Assembly: GCA_950295325.1 (NCBI GenBank)
Contig: OX485806.1
Coordinates: 55,733,169-55,797,168, forward strand
DNA from: Polytrichum commune
Taxonomy: Eukaryota; Streptophyta; Polytrichopsida; Polytrichales; Polytrichaceae
DNA length: 64,000 nt
Direction of reading: 5' to 3'
Below the pieces are notes generated by a model. The model ran no database searches. It was not told where the DNA came from and was given only the letters and a program-made list of their open reading frames with translations. This document shows, piece after piece, positions 11,241-22,282 of this stretch (within the stretch, counting starts at the first letter, position 1; every line of letters starts with the position of its first letter). The translations under genes and the position numbers were made by a program.

Positions 11241-12705
11241 TTGGTTATGTGGCATCATTGGCAAAACAAGATAACACACCATCGAAACCCTCACGTGGCG
11301 GGGGTTTCACTCCAAGGTCGAGTCTTGGTTCCGCTCCAAATCAACTCAATGTTGTAAACCATAGAGGGCTAAATCACAAGTCATCAATTTGGAGGTGGCA
11401 TAAATTCCCAAATTTCCAATTTTTTTATTAATCTTGGTAGGGAGGATGAACCCAAGGTGGGGGGGGGGTATGGATAGAAATGTCAGCCACATCATTAACC
11501 ATTATGGAGGCAAGCATGAATGAAATATCACTTCACCACGGCAATTTCCACCTTTTGGTGATGGAATGAATGTAACTAACTAGATTAAAATTTTACCAAT
11601 TAATTCCCAAATGGGGAGGATAGGAATTTATTTTTGTAGGGAGGGAGGAAAGGGGGTATAGAGGGATGAACACTTCTAGGCAATATTGTACGCTGCATTT
11701 TGAGTTTGCATTGGTTGAGGAAGATGATAGAGATTAAATAGATGTTGGTATTGTGTGGTTGGGTTTGTAATGTTTTGATGTGCTTGGATGGAAGTTCTAG
11801 TGGTTGGTAAGGTTTTAAGGGTGGAACTATGGATTCCTCCTTGTTGGTTGATTATAAGGACAATAATTGGCCAAAGTTGCCAAATGCTAATGGAAACGGC
11901 AATAATGATTGGGTTGTATATGTTTTTTTCCATTGTGTGCTTGATTTTGGGAAATGGTCATGGCAATAGGTGAATATGATGTAGTGGAGTTTAATGTTTG
12001 CAGTGAGTTGTGTGGAATGGATGGTGGGTTTGGAAGCTTTTGTAATAAATTGGAAATTTAGTATCCATATGAAGGCCAACAATAAAATGGTCAACATGGG
12101 GAAGAAAAAAACAGCAAAGATGGCAAAGAACGCCATAGTCGAATGAAAAGCTATAGAGACATCCAAAAGGGGCAGACAAAATTCCCATCCCTCAAAAAAC
12201 AACATTGGGAGCGGGGGGGCTAAGAAACTGCTTCATGGTACGGCTTGGGAACATTCCCATGGCATCAGAAGCAGGAGGGACAAAAAACACCTCAAGACCC
12301 CAACCGAAGACCCCTAATTTGACCCCAACTCAAGCCCGCAAATCAAGACCCCTAGATGCAAAATTCCAAGACTTAAGAATTAGTTAGAGAAAACTACTTA
12401 ACCACCTTATGTTGATGGAAATTGGTTAGGATCTTAATCCTAAAAAATAGATTATTGACACTAAATATAAGATATAGAAACACACAATTGCTATGTTTAT
12501 TAAATTCAAGAAATAACAACAATTAGGTCACTTCTATATTAAAAAAAACCAAAAGACCTAGTTCATTTCATTTGGCCCTACAAATCATCCATTGGTGTTT
12601 CCTTGCTTCGAACTCTCCTTAATGTTTTAGAATTTTACTAAGAACTTGAGATGTTACTTAAGTCTTTTACTTGAAGAGCTTAGACACTTGAGAACTTGAA
12701 CACAA
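11241..12705. other. Unassigned AT-rich intergenic stretch
   Basis: There is no recognisable gene. A run of 10 G sits at 11459-11468. Reading frames in 11676-12205 lie in G/T-skewed sequence and look non-coding. Near 12280-12370 the motif CAAGACCC recurs irregularly, and 12610-12700 is rich in CTTGAGAACTT-like words, a pattern that resumes at 19145. Confidence 0.4.
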
Positions 12706-13263
12706 TGTTGCGCACCTCTCCATGAGGAATGCCCACAACAATATGGGAATAAGGGGGACCCCAGAGTGACACATGGGACTTGTGGCAACATAGGTGAAAA
12801 GGCCCAAGTGATCATGGTGTGAGTGAGGGCCCCGAGCGTTAAAAATGCTATGGTGGGACAACAATGACTTGGGAGTGATGCCCAAGACTCCAAGGTTGGG
12901 ACAGTTATAACTCACGCAAAACTTGCCCAAATATAGCAAGTGAGGAGTCTATTGACATTTACACAAAGAGTAGATTCCGATGGACTGGTTGCTCGATAGA
13001 ATTTATGAGCAGACAACAAAGTCATGGAGGTTTGAAGTTGTTGGGGGGCTCAAGCCCCAACCGCTAAAAGAAAACGACTACTTGGCCCCAAGCCTTAGGA
13101 GAGAGAGACAAAATGCTATTTAACGGTGGGGTAGAGCCTTCTGTGGAATCCCAAAGGCTTATATGGAGAGGTAGCTCTACCGACCAACCCTGCCTGCTGC
13201 AAAACAACGCAGCTTCCACAAACGCTATCTCCTACATGGATTGGCCCAATGTAAGGGCAAAGT
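12706..13263. mobile_element. LTR copy 2, first part
   Basis: It starts TGTTGCGCACCTCTCCATG, the reverse complement of the end of copy 1, and is similar along its length to copies 1 and 3. It is interrupted at AAAGT (13259-13263) by the copia element and continues at 18861-19147. No exact target duplication is visible for this copy; the flanks instead share an imperfect ACACTTGAGAACTT word. Confidence 0.85.
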
Positions 13264-13321
13264 TTGTAGAAGGTATAGCATTAAATTGTTTGTAGTCAAT
13301 AGAAATATAGAGAAAGAAGCA

Positions 13322-13528
13322 TGAGAAAAAATAAGGTTAGAATAAGGCTACCATGCTAGTCCAAAGAGGGATACGAGTTATCCTATATTGTTTGTGTGAA
13401 CCAATAAAGAGATAAAAAACAATAAAAAACAAATTAAGGAGAACATGAAACCATCTCACTCCAAACATTGTTCATATGTTTTTGTATAGATGTCTATGCT
13501 TGTGCAATCTTATCTCATATTGATTCCA
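13322..13528 (+). repeat. Copia 5' LTR, conserved part
   Basis: It matches 18638-18853 as a direct repeat, starting TGAGAAA and ending TTGATTCCA. Divergence includes several indels, so the insertion is not recent. The true LTR may begin nearer 13265 (TGTAGAAGG), a part shortened in the 3' copy. Confidence 0.75.
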
Positions 13529-13794
13529 ATATTTTATGGGCCCATCATGTAAGTCAAGTGTCTAGAGATTTGATTGCATTTTGAATTTGCGGAATGGATC
13601 TTGAGGAGTTGGCGCTTCGGAACTTTAGATGCGTCCGAAGGCGCATTTTGTTGTTATAAGTATTTTTTTGTTTTTGTTTGAATGTATATTTGATGCAAGA
13701 ACATATGATTTGAGTTTCTTGAGTGTTGAGAAGTTTATTCTAGGGGTTTGGAGGTGTGTAGACTTCAAGTATTTGATTTGAATGTTTACGAGAT

Positions 13795-14304
13795 CAATTT
13801 TGTGAAGGCGCACAAAATAAAAACAGCCAACTTGAAGCAATCTCCAACGGGAGATGGCGCGTTTGAACTTTGGCATCGCGGTCTTGGCTGAATGTGAAGG
13901 ATGTTCATACCCTCCAAAACATGGTAAGTGGTATGAACCTTGCTAAATTTTTTTGCCCCACATTTTCATTGCTTTGTGAAGTGTGCATCAAAGGCAAATA
14001 TCATAGGGTTGCGTTTCAAAATAAGGGAGGGAGACAACCGACCAAACCTTTGGAAATCGTGCATTCTGATGTGTGTGGTCCCATGAGAACTACATGTATG
14101 GGCGGTGCAAGGTATTTTGTAGCTTTCATTGATGATTTTTGAAGGAAAGTGTGGTTGTATGTGTTGAAATCCAAAGGGGATTGCTTTGAGAAGTTCAAGG
14201 AGTTCAAGGCACTTGTAGAAACACAACCGGAGTACAAAATCAAAACATTTCGGTCGGACAATCATGGAGAATTTGTTTCCAAAGTATTTAACCACTTGTT
14301 TGGA
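13795..14304 (+). pseudogene. Copia GAG-pre-integrase and integrase, first half
   Basis: The plus strand reads FELWHRGLG, NVKDVHTLQNMVSGMN and CEVCIKGKYHR (zinc-binding region), then PLEIVHSDVCGPM with the first catalytic aspartate, ARYFVAFIDDF and FRSDNHGEFVSKVF with the second aspartate. One stop replaces the residue after the HRGLG motif and another follows IDDF. The frame is cut by the Mutator-like element at 14314 and resumes at 15751. Confidence 0.88.
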
Positions 14305-14313
14305 GGATCATGG

Positions 14314-15741
14314 CCCGGGGGGTGCACCTTTCATTAAAACCTAGAATCACGTGCGTTCACTGCATACTCTAAAAACACCCTATATACAAGTTATTTTTTG
14401 TGAAATGAAGTAATACACATACAATTGCAACAATAAATATACAAGTGACAATATGTATACAAAAAAAAACATCCATTCATATATAGTCATTAACATAAGT
14501 ATACAAATATACTTTTGAACAATAATCAACCCCTATAATATGTATAACAAAATATCCTAGCTTTCATCAGCAAAGTCGTTGAAAACTTTTTCATCTCCCG
14601 GATGTAATTCATAAACATTTGATTCACCAATATATGTCATTATAGCCAATGTAATTATTGTCTCTAAGTCTACCATCAAATGATCAGTAAGATCATATGT
14701 CCACTTGTTGTTAGCCCCTTTTTGATACCAACATAAACCAATCTCCATGTTTGATGGACGGTCCATCAAGTCAATTAGATCCCTATACTCCACCCAACGA
14801 TTACCAAACTTCCTCCGCATCCTATAAACTCTCCCAACAAACCAAACCTTAACTCGAGTAGATTGTTTTGGCCTACCTCGTTTTTTCACAGTTTTAGCTT
14901 CATGTGTGTTCAAAAAACACACACCATAGTCACAACCAAGCTTTAACAAAGTGTCATGGTTTCCAACACTCGGGAGTTTAGGCTTCATATATAATATGCC
15001 AAATTTAATTCGAGTAAACCGATCTTTAGACAAAGAATGATTGCCATTCAATTGATTAACAAGTGTACTTTTTAAAATTCTAGACTCCCCTACCATTACA
15101 TAAGCCACAACTGACTTTGCATTTGATAGAGAGGGAATTTTAGAATGAGGCCATGACAATGTCAGGACTTTCGGTGATTCCCACGGCAGCAGTAACCGCA
15201 GGGACGCTGAGAAGCGCTGGAAGCAACAGGTGAAAGAAGGAAAAGTGAAGCAGTTGTCAGCAAAAAAAAGCAGGCTATGCGAGAAGAGAAAACAAAAACC
15301 TTCGGTGCCCAACTAGAAGAGAAAACAAAAACCTTCAGCACCCGACAAAAAGAGAAAACAAAACCTAGGGATGGGAGGGGAAAAGGGTCCTTGTTACTTT
15401 GAGCTGAACGAATCATTTCAAAACCCTAATACTGCCTCTTTCCCCGATATTACCTTGACACCTTGTACATGGTTCATACTACCCTATAAGGCTGCTAACA
15501 AAAATCGTTAATCCTAGTTAATCCTAATTTCATCCAATATGAAAACTTATGATATGTAGGTTAGTAAGAGTACCATACAAGTACAATTATTGTATACTTT
15601 TCAAAGGCCTTCCATATATGTACGTAACTATAAATTATAACATGTATACCATATGTATATATAATACGGCAAGGTCCAAATCAATACCCCTCCTGTGCAC
15701 TCACGTATATTCGTACATGTTTAGTACAGTGCACCCCCCAA
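14314..15741. mobile_element. Mutator-like element with 9-bp target duplication
   Basis: The 1,428-bp insertion is flanked by the exact 9-bp duplication GGATCATGG at 14305-14313 and 15742-15750. Its ends share an 11-bp inverted core, GGGGGGTGCAC. A duplication of 9 bp fits Mutator-like elements best; a hAT element (8 bp plus a chance match) is the alternative. No transposase is visible, so it is non-autonomous. It carries the 251-codon ORF on its minus strand. Removing it rejoins the copia integrase frame. Confidence 0.85.
14557..15312 (-). CDS. Unidentified 251-codon ORF in Mutator-like element
   Basis: I do not recognise this protein. The first 60 residues are Ser/Leu/Phe-rich and overlap an AG-rich imperfect 26-bp repeat near 15300-15370, so the true start may be an internal methionine, for example before VGESRILKSTL. 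The rest looks coding: KKRGRPKQSTRVKVW is an AT-hook-like basic core, followed by RRKFGNRWVEYRDLIDLMD and an acidic tail, NVYELHPGDEKVFNDFADES. It carries no transposase motif. A diverged, broken relative lies at about 48620-49180. It may be a host fragment captured by the element or a gene of an element family. Expression and function are unknown. Confidence 0.5.
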   Translation of the reverse strand: MGTEGFCFLFSHSLLFFADNCFTFPSFTCCFQRFSASLRLLLPWESPKVLTLSWPHSKIPSLSNAKSVVAYVMVGESRILKSTLVNQLNGNHSLSKDRFTRIKFGILYMKPKLPSVGNHDTLLKLGCDYGVCFLNTHEAKTVKKRGRPKQSTRVKVWFVGRVYRMRRKFGNRWVEYRDLIDLMDRPSNMEIGLCWYQKGANNKWTYDLTDHLMVDLETIITLAIMTYIGESNVYELHPGDEKVFNDFADES

Positions 15742-15750
15742 GGATCATGG

Positions 15751-16300
15751 TGTTGAGAAACAAACGTCTATCCCATATACACCTCAACAAAATGGAATTA
15801 CGGAGCATATGAATCTTACCATCGTGGAGATGGCAAGAAGGATGTTTTATGCTCAAAACCTCGACAAATCATTTTGGATGGAAGCGGTTGTTAATGCGGT
15901 TTATACACAACACCGTTGTTCCACAAGGGCATTGGATTCCATTACGCTTGAGGTAGCGTGGAGCGGAAAGAGGCCTTGCATTGCACACATGTGTGTGTTT
16001 GGTGCGTTGCCTACAAATGGTGCCGGATGAACAAAGGGGTAAGTTTGATGCAAAGGGCACAAAACGTTTGTTCTTGGATTATTGGGAAGGGAGTAAGGCC
16101 TATAGGCTATTATGTTTACAAACTAAAAAGATCATAAAAATTGGAGACATCGTATTCATAGAAGATAACACAAGCGTTGGAAACGTTTTAGATATTTGTC
16201 CAAGTGAAACAAATGAAGGACCCATGGCGGTTGTTGTGGATGAACCTTTTAAACCATCTTCTTGTGATGGTGGTGAAGAGCATGAGTAAGTGAGAGATCT
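15751..16300 (+). pseudogene. Copia integrase, second half
   Basis: The reading continues with IPYTPQQNGITEHMNLTIV (third catalytic residue, E of TEH), MARRMFYAQNLDKSFWMEAV, and after a frame change RGKFDAKGTKRLFLDYWEG and KAYRLL. These are the conserved C-terminal blocks of copia integrase. Stops and at least one frameshift near 16030 break it. Confidence 0.85.
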
Positions 16301-16559
16301 TTTGGTTGCAAATGATGAGACAATCAAAATTCCCGCGGAGAATGATGGCCGCGTTGAGAGATTCGGTAAGAATGGAAGGTATTGTAAAAGGAAGCAACGT
16401 CCGCCCGGAGAGTGGTGGAAGATCACATTTTACCCCAACACGGTGAAGAACGGGCCAATGTGACATTGTTAGATGACCTTTTGAATTTGTGTGAAGCGTT
16501 GAGATCCAAAGATGCGAGAAAGTGGGAGGCCACAATGTAAGAAGAGTATGACTCGCTCA

Positions 16560-17690
16560 TGGCCAACGGTACGTAAGAATTGACCAAACTTCCAAATGAT
16601 TGCAAGAGTGTAAGATGCAAATGGATATTCTACACCAAAAATGATGCATTGGATAAAATTGTTAGATGTAAGGCACAGCTAGTAGCAAAGGGATATTCTC
16701 AAGTGGCCGGAGTATATTTTAATGAGACCTTTGGTCCCATGGCCAAATTTATTACCATTAGATGCATATTTGCATTAGGAGCGGCCATGAGTTAGGAGAT
16801 TCACCAAACGGATGTAAAAATGGCATTTTTTAATGGAATATTGGAGGTGGAGATTTATATGGATCAACCAGAGGGTTTCGTACAAGAGAGGAAATAAGAT
16901 CCTATGTGCAAATTCAAGAAAGCTTTGTACGGGCTCAAGCAATCACCAAGGGCGTGGTACCACTATATCGACTCATTTTTCATTAACAAGGGTTTTTGTA
17001 GGAGCCAAATGGATCATTTGTTGGTGGCAATCCTCTACGTGGATGATTTGATCATATGTAATCTAATTAAAATGGCTCAAATTGGAACTCAAAAAGGAAT
17101 TTGAGATGAGCAATCTTGGAGAATTGCATTATTGCTTAGGAGTGGAATTTGAGAGAAATAGAGAAGCCCGTACAATTATCATGAACCAAAGGAGCTACAT
17201 CAAAAAAATCCTCAAGCATTTTAACATGGAAGAATGGAAACCAGTTGGAACTCCGTTCGATGTGAATTCTAAATTGTTAAAAGTTTTGGATGAGGAATTT
17301 ATGAAATGTGCAAAAGGAAATGGAAGTTGTTTCATACAAGGCTGGAGTAAGATCTCTCATGGATGCAATGATGGCCACGAGGGCCGATATTGCATTTGCA
17401 GTAAGTACAGTGAGCCAATTCATGTCGAAGGCTGGTCCACCGCATATGGTTGTAAAACTCATCATGAGGTATTTAAAGGGCACTTTGGACTTCAAATTAT
17501 GCCTCGGAGGCAAGAATAATGTCTTGAGAAGTTTTTTTGATGCAAATTAGGCAGGAGATGCAAACGACTGGCGATCTATCACAAGGTATGCATTTTTTGT
17601 TGGCGTTGGAGTCATTTCGTGGAAATGCAAGAAACAACCAACCATTGCATTGTCTACGACGGAAACGAAGTACATGACTACTGTAGTTTA
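16560..17690 (+). pseudogene. Copia reverse transcriptase and RNase H
   Basis: Consecutive blocks are readable: ELTKLPNDCKSVRCKWIFY, KAQLVAKGYSQ, QTDVKMAFFNG, CKFKKALYGLKQSPRAWY, and the intact active-site box LYVDDL near 17033-17050. MSNLGELHYCLGVEF, TRADIAFAVSTVSQFM and YLKGTLDF follow, then the RNase H motif TIALSTTETKYM near 17650. Stops at about 16795, 16895 and 17550 and several frameshifts prevent expression. The sequence stops just after the RNase H motif, where the next insertion starts. Confidence 0.9.
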
Positions 17691-18613
17691 ATAGCAGGTT
17701 CGGCACAAAATAATTCTAAAAATAGATGCCAAAAATTTTGGAATATTATTGGCATTTTTTGCCGAATATAAAATTAATTAATTTTCAAAATTGCCGAAAA
17801 GTAAGAAATTTTGACTTCTCACTATAGTTTTACTTACAGTGGAAGCATATGTGAATTTTGAAAGAGAGAAGGTGCTCCTTTTGTAATCAAGCTCACTTAC
17901 ATTAGTCCACAAAGAATATGGGTTAAGTAGTAGCAAGACTCTAGGTGAGGCTTTTCAAATGTGTTGTACACAAATTTTTGGAGTCCAATTGAGCATAGAA
18001 GATGAAGTTTTATAGAATTTTGTCCAACTAACAAAAGTTGAGAAATCAATCCTTCTTCCACCTCCAACAAGTTTTGTGTCAAAATAAGTCTTTATGCAAA
18101 AGATATGGACAAAACATTGCAGCCGTGTAAAGATCAAAAAATCAAAATGCGTTCATAACAGTTTTTCGGAGCTCATTTGTGCATAGAAGATCAACTTTTT
18201 TGGAATTTTGTTGGTCTAAGAAAAGTTTATAAATTAAGTAATCTTTCACCTCCAACAAATTTTATGTCATTTGAAGACTCTATGCAAAAGTTATGCGTGT
18301 TATAAAAATGAAGTCTAACTCGGTGCTTCACCTCAAAGTTTACATATCCCATATGCATTGTTGAACACAACTCCACTCTACTTGCATAAAGCACAAAGCA
18401 TTCTCAACTCTTCACTCACATCTTACTTGTCATTCAATGCAAGAGAGATGTACAAGATATAAGCTTAAATAGAAAATAGAAAATGAATTTAAGCCAAATT
18501 TTTAAAAATTAAAAGAGAAAATTGCCGAAAATATGAATATACTATTTTAAGGTGCCGAGCCTACTTTTTGAACTTTAATTAATTATTCGGCTAACATGTG
18601 TCGAACCAGCTAT
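17691..18613. mobile_element. Unclassified 0.92-kb insertion with short inverted ends
   Basis: The left end ATAGCAGGTTCGGCACA and the right end, in reverse complement ATAGCTGGTTCGACACA, match at 15 of 17 positions. The segment separates the copia RNase H from its 3' LTR. Two internal units of about 150 bp (near 17965-18115 and 18155-18300) repeat with motifs TGCATAGAAGAT, CACCTCCAACAA and TATGCAAAAG. No clear target duplication and no coding region were found. It could be a MITE-like DNA element or part of an LTR. Confidence 0.5.
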
Positions 18614-18637
18614 GAACCTACGGTACTAGCCATTGCA

Positions 18638-18853
18638 TGAGAAAGAATAAGGTTAGAATAAGGCTACTATGCTAGTTCAAAGAGGAATATGAATTATCCT
18701 ATATTGTTTCTGTGAACCAATGAAGAGAAGAAAAAGAAGAAAAACAATAAAAGGCAAAACAAGGAGAGCATGAGACCATCTCACTCCAAGCATTGTTCAT
18801 ATGCCTTTGTATAAGTGTCTATGCTTGTGCAATCTAATCTCCTATTGATTTCA
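18638..18853 (+). repeat. Copia 3' LTR
   Basis: Direct repeat of 13322-13528, followed by the AAAGT target duplication. Confidence 0.75.
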
Positions 18854-18860
18854 ATAAAGT

Positions 18861-19147
18861 AGCCACGTATGCTTTGGGTTGTTGTAATGTTGCTCCGATG
18901 ATGCGATGATCAACTCAAGATTGGATGAACATGAATGGAAATCCGCACCTAACCATTGGCTAGTTACCAAAGGGAGAGTCCTGAATGCATGTGTACAAGG
19001 GTTTGATAACCAAGCTATGAGCTTGGAGGTTGGTATGGGGAGCTAACCATACGTATGTATGGGATGTGCAAGGTTAATGCTCGTGACACTTGTTAGAGTT
19101 GCGAAGCAGTGAAAATCAGTTAAGGTGAATTTGCGAGAGTGGCAACA
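18861..19147. mobile_element. LTR copy 2, second part
   Basis: Continues copy 2 after the copia element. The motif GGTTGTTGTAATGTTGCTCC matches copy 1 in reverse complement, and the segment ends GTGGCAACA. Confidence 0.85.
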
Positions 19148-19480
19148 CTTGAGAACTTAAGTACTTAAAACCTTGAGAATTTGAGATTTATTTGGAAATT
19201 GATTTGTTTGGATATTTGAGAATTAAAACCTTGATGTACTTGGAAATCGATATACTTGGATACTTAAGATTTGGAGATTTGGATAACTTGGACATTAAGA
19301 ATAATTGGATAATTGTATCTCAAAGAGTAAAGACTTGGCTACTTAACCTACTTGAATATTTGAATCACTTGGAAACTAAGTCACTTATACATGCATGTAG
19401 AAATCAAAACTCAATACTTGGAATACTCATTTGTGACTTAAGAAATGTGGATTTTTCTCTCATTTGAATATCACCAAGGT
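19148..19480. repeat. Degenerate CTTGA/ACTTGG-rich tract
   Basis: Short words such as ACTTGAGAACTT, ACTTGGA and CTTGAGAATT recur at irregular intervals of 10-25 bp, like a decayed minisatellite. A similar tract in opposite orientation lies at 29640-30060. The plus-strand frame at 19192-19467 is a by-product of the repeats. Confidence 0.55.
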
Positions 19481-20656
19481 TTATTAAAATACCTTTATAA
19501 TTAAGATATTGAATATCTCACAAATTAGGAAGAATTTGAAGAAATTCTCAAACGGGAAAGATTTTAAGCCCTCTTGAATACTTGGTCAAATAAGATAAAC
19601 AAATTGAACAAAGAAACATACATGACACGTGTCATGTACATGTATCATGATACATGTACTCTTGACCCTTGCAAATGCTTAAGTGAAAGTGATTCAAATT
19701 ATTTTTTAATTTTAATTTTTTTTGAAAAATTCCAAACATTCCAAAATCATAGAGTTATAAATATAAAGAACTTATATTTATACAAAGAATCCAAAAGAGT
19801 ATCTACACTTTAGAAAATGGTGTAAGTGGTGTGGAAGTAGGCAAAATTGAACAAAGTATTTGTTTTTAGTTTGTTTAAAAAATGATAAAAATCATTTAAT
19901 TTGATTATTTTCTACATTTTCTAATGACATCCTCAAATGCATAATGAGATGAAGGAATATGAGAAATTCCAAGCTGAAAATAATCAAGATCATGAAATGA
20001 TATCCAAAAACCAAATTTAACCATTTATTTGCATGGCGTAAAAAAACCCTCTGGCTACTTTAGCATTACCTTTAATGATGAAGATATTCTTTTGATATTT
20101 ATGATTGAGACTTAATATAGCAATAGAGGGCACCATGAATAAACATGATATCTAGCCAACATAATTATATTATTCTTAGGTGTTTGACAAAATACATTAT
20201 AGTTCTAGTATACTAAAGGAATTTTTTGGGGGCCTTTTACTATAATAACACTTGTATGAGGGGTATGTTGTAGACCTTGGAAAGCTAACCAACTAACCAA
20301 ACTATTGGTTAATTAGTTGCCTTTTGTAACTAGAGTTGTTCGCAATTTGACGTGCCAAAAAATGTAATTAACTATGAAGGTTCTAAAGTCGGTTTGCTAA
20401 AAAATCTAGTGAATTATAGCTAAATATTTAGTTGAACACAACCTATTCACAAAGTTTTGTTGTAGTGTTGTAGTGTACTAGTGTTTTATTTGTGTTGGTG
20501 GTGTACACGGAGGTTGTTTCAGAACCCAACACTGTGAATGATCGTATAAAAGCATTTCTTGATGATCTTCAATGGCCTAAGCATATTAAAAACCCTCAAC
20601 TGAAGCAAATCAAGAGGAAAATTTCTTCAAATATATAATAATACTTGGAATTTTTT

Positions 20657-20762
20657 TAGTTAACTACAGTTGTTCTTCAAATAAGTTTGAAAATTGTGTA
20701 ATTAACTGTAGTTGTTTTTCAAATCAATTTGAAAATTTTCTAGTTACCTATAGTTGTTCCCT
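20657..20762. repeat. Tandem repeat, about 2.5 units of 42 bp
   Basis: Units contain AACTGTAGTTGTT and TTTGAAAATT in the same order and spacing. Confidence 0.75.
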
Positions 20763-22246
20763 AGCTAAAATGTATTGAAGAATCTAGTTATAGTTATTTT
20801 GGCTATTGTCCAAGGTTTGGTATGTTGGAGTTCACATGGTCCGCACATGGTGTGTGATTTTCTAGCATGTGAGGAAGTTGATGGTGTATAGGACATCTCT
20901 AACCTTTAACTTTTCTGAGAATATTATGGTTTCATTATATCATATAAACAGTAAGTATTCTTGAGCTCAATCTTTGAAGTACCTAATAAAAAGTTGTTGC
21001 TAATGATTTTTAAATCACATCAATGTGTTAGCATTATTTAGTAATTTTATGGTAATGATTTTAAATCTGAAATTGATTTTAAATCATTAAAATTCAATAG
21101 ATTGTGATAAAATACATGGATTACAATTGATTTCCAAAGTTTTTGACTTATATTGAGAATATATATACACTTTGAGGTTAGAAAAAAATCCATAGAATAT
21201 TGCCAATTTTCATTCAAAATAGTATGAAGCGATTATATATGATAATGTATCAACAAAGGAAGAAATTGGTTCACTCTTGACTTTAAAAACCTTTTATGAA
21301 CAACCATCTCTTCATACTAAAATGGAATCATTGTCATTGACAAGAAAATTTCATGAGGACCACAATGATACCTATTGTGACCTTCCTAGCAATTTTTTTT
21401 GGATAATGTTTCTTTCAAACGTCATTCATAAGCCCAAAACATGCATCAAGAAGTTAAAGGTTAATAGGTATGATGGGCGTGTGGCATCATTGTTCAAATT
21501 TTTGGGGGAGACTAGGTGATGTCTTGTGTCATCAATGATGTTTGGGAGTTGAGTTCTTTGGAGTTTCTGCATTGTGGCAAATGATTTGGATATCTCATTA
21601 GGGGATTAGGATTCAAGAAGCATATATGGGGGCTATTTATGCTAAGGGATAATAGTGGAAGAAAGGGTTAGTGTTGTTGGTTAAATTTTTTTTTGTGAAA
21701 ATTAATAATTTTTTTTGTGTCCAATGAAAACAAATTTCATTTGTGGTGGTAATGGTATGTGAATAGTTTGTAGAGGGCATTGTGCTTTTTGAGGAAGAAT
21801 GCTCTTATGACTTCATTGAGGATCTTGTCTAGGCCTATATTCTTGAAGCATGGCAAAGCGTGTAGGTCGAGGTTGTATATTTTTCTATTGAAAAAAGGTG
21901 GTGAAGGGTGTGGTGGGTTGTCTTCAAGAATGCTATCATGAGTAGTGAGTGACATATGAGCGGTAATGAACAAAATTCAAATGATAATAAAGTCACATGT
22001 TTCATGTAACCATGGATTATTTGCCACAAAATGATGGATCATGAACATGTGAATGGATAATATATATGGTCATCCCATTTACCAACTAGAATATAATGCA
22101 TTTTTAATTATATTCTAATGATGAACAAAGTGTTATACAAAAGGATTAAATAACATTTGCCAACACATTAAAAGATAGGAAATGAAATTATTTATAGAAA
22201 TTGTGAAATGAACTATGATAATATATATAATGAAATGATTGTAGGG

Positions 22247-22282
22247 GAAGATAAAATTGGCACATAAACCAATTTTATCTTC
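22247..22282. repeat. Small perfect hairpin
   Basis: A perfect 14-bp stem, GAAGATAAAATTGG paired with its complement, around an 8-base loop. No run of T or gene end makes it a terminator. Confidence 0.8.

Larger units (their letters stand above)
13264..18855 (+). mobile_element. Degenerate Ty1/copia retrotransposon
   Basis: The element is bounded by the 5-bp duplication AAAGT at 13259-13263 and 18856-18860 inside LTR copy 2. It keeps two short, diverged LTRs, a pre-integrase/integrase region, reverse transcriptase and RNase H on the plus strand, all broken by stops and frameshifts. The gag region is mostly absent between 13531 and 13795. Two later insertions sit inside it (14314-15741 and 17691-18613). 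Copia-type order, with integrase before RT, is clear. Confidence 0.88.

Noticed and set aside
14314..15741. hAT assignment for this element
   Set aside because: The duplication is 9 bp and the ends lack the usual CA-G pattern; Mutator-like fits better, though it is not proven.
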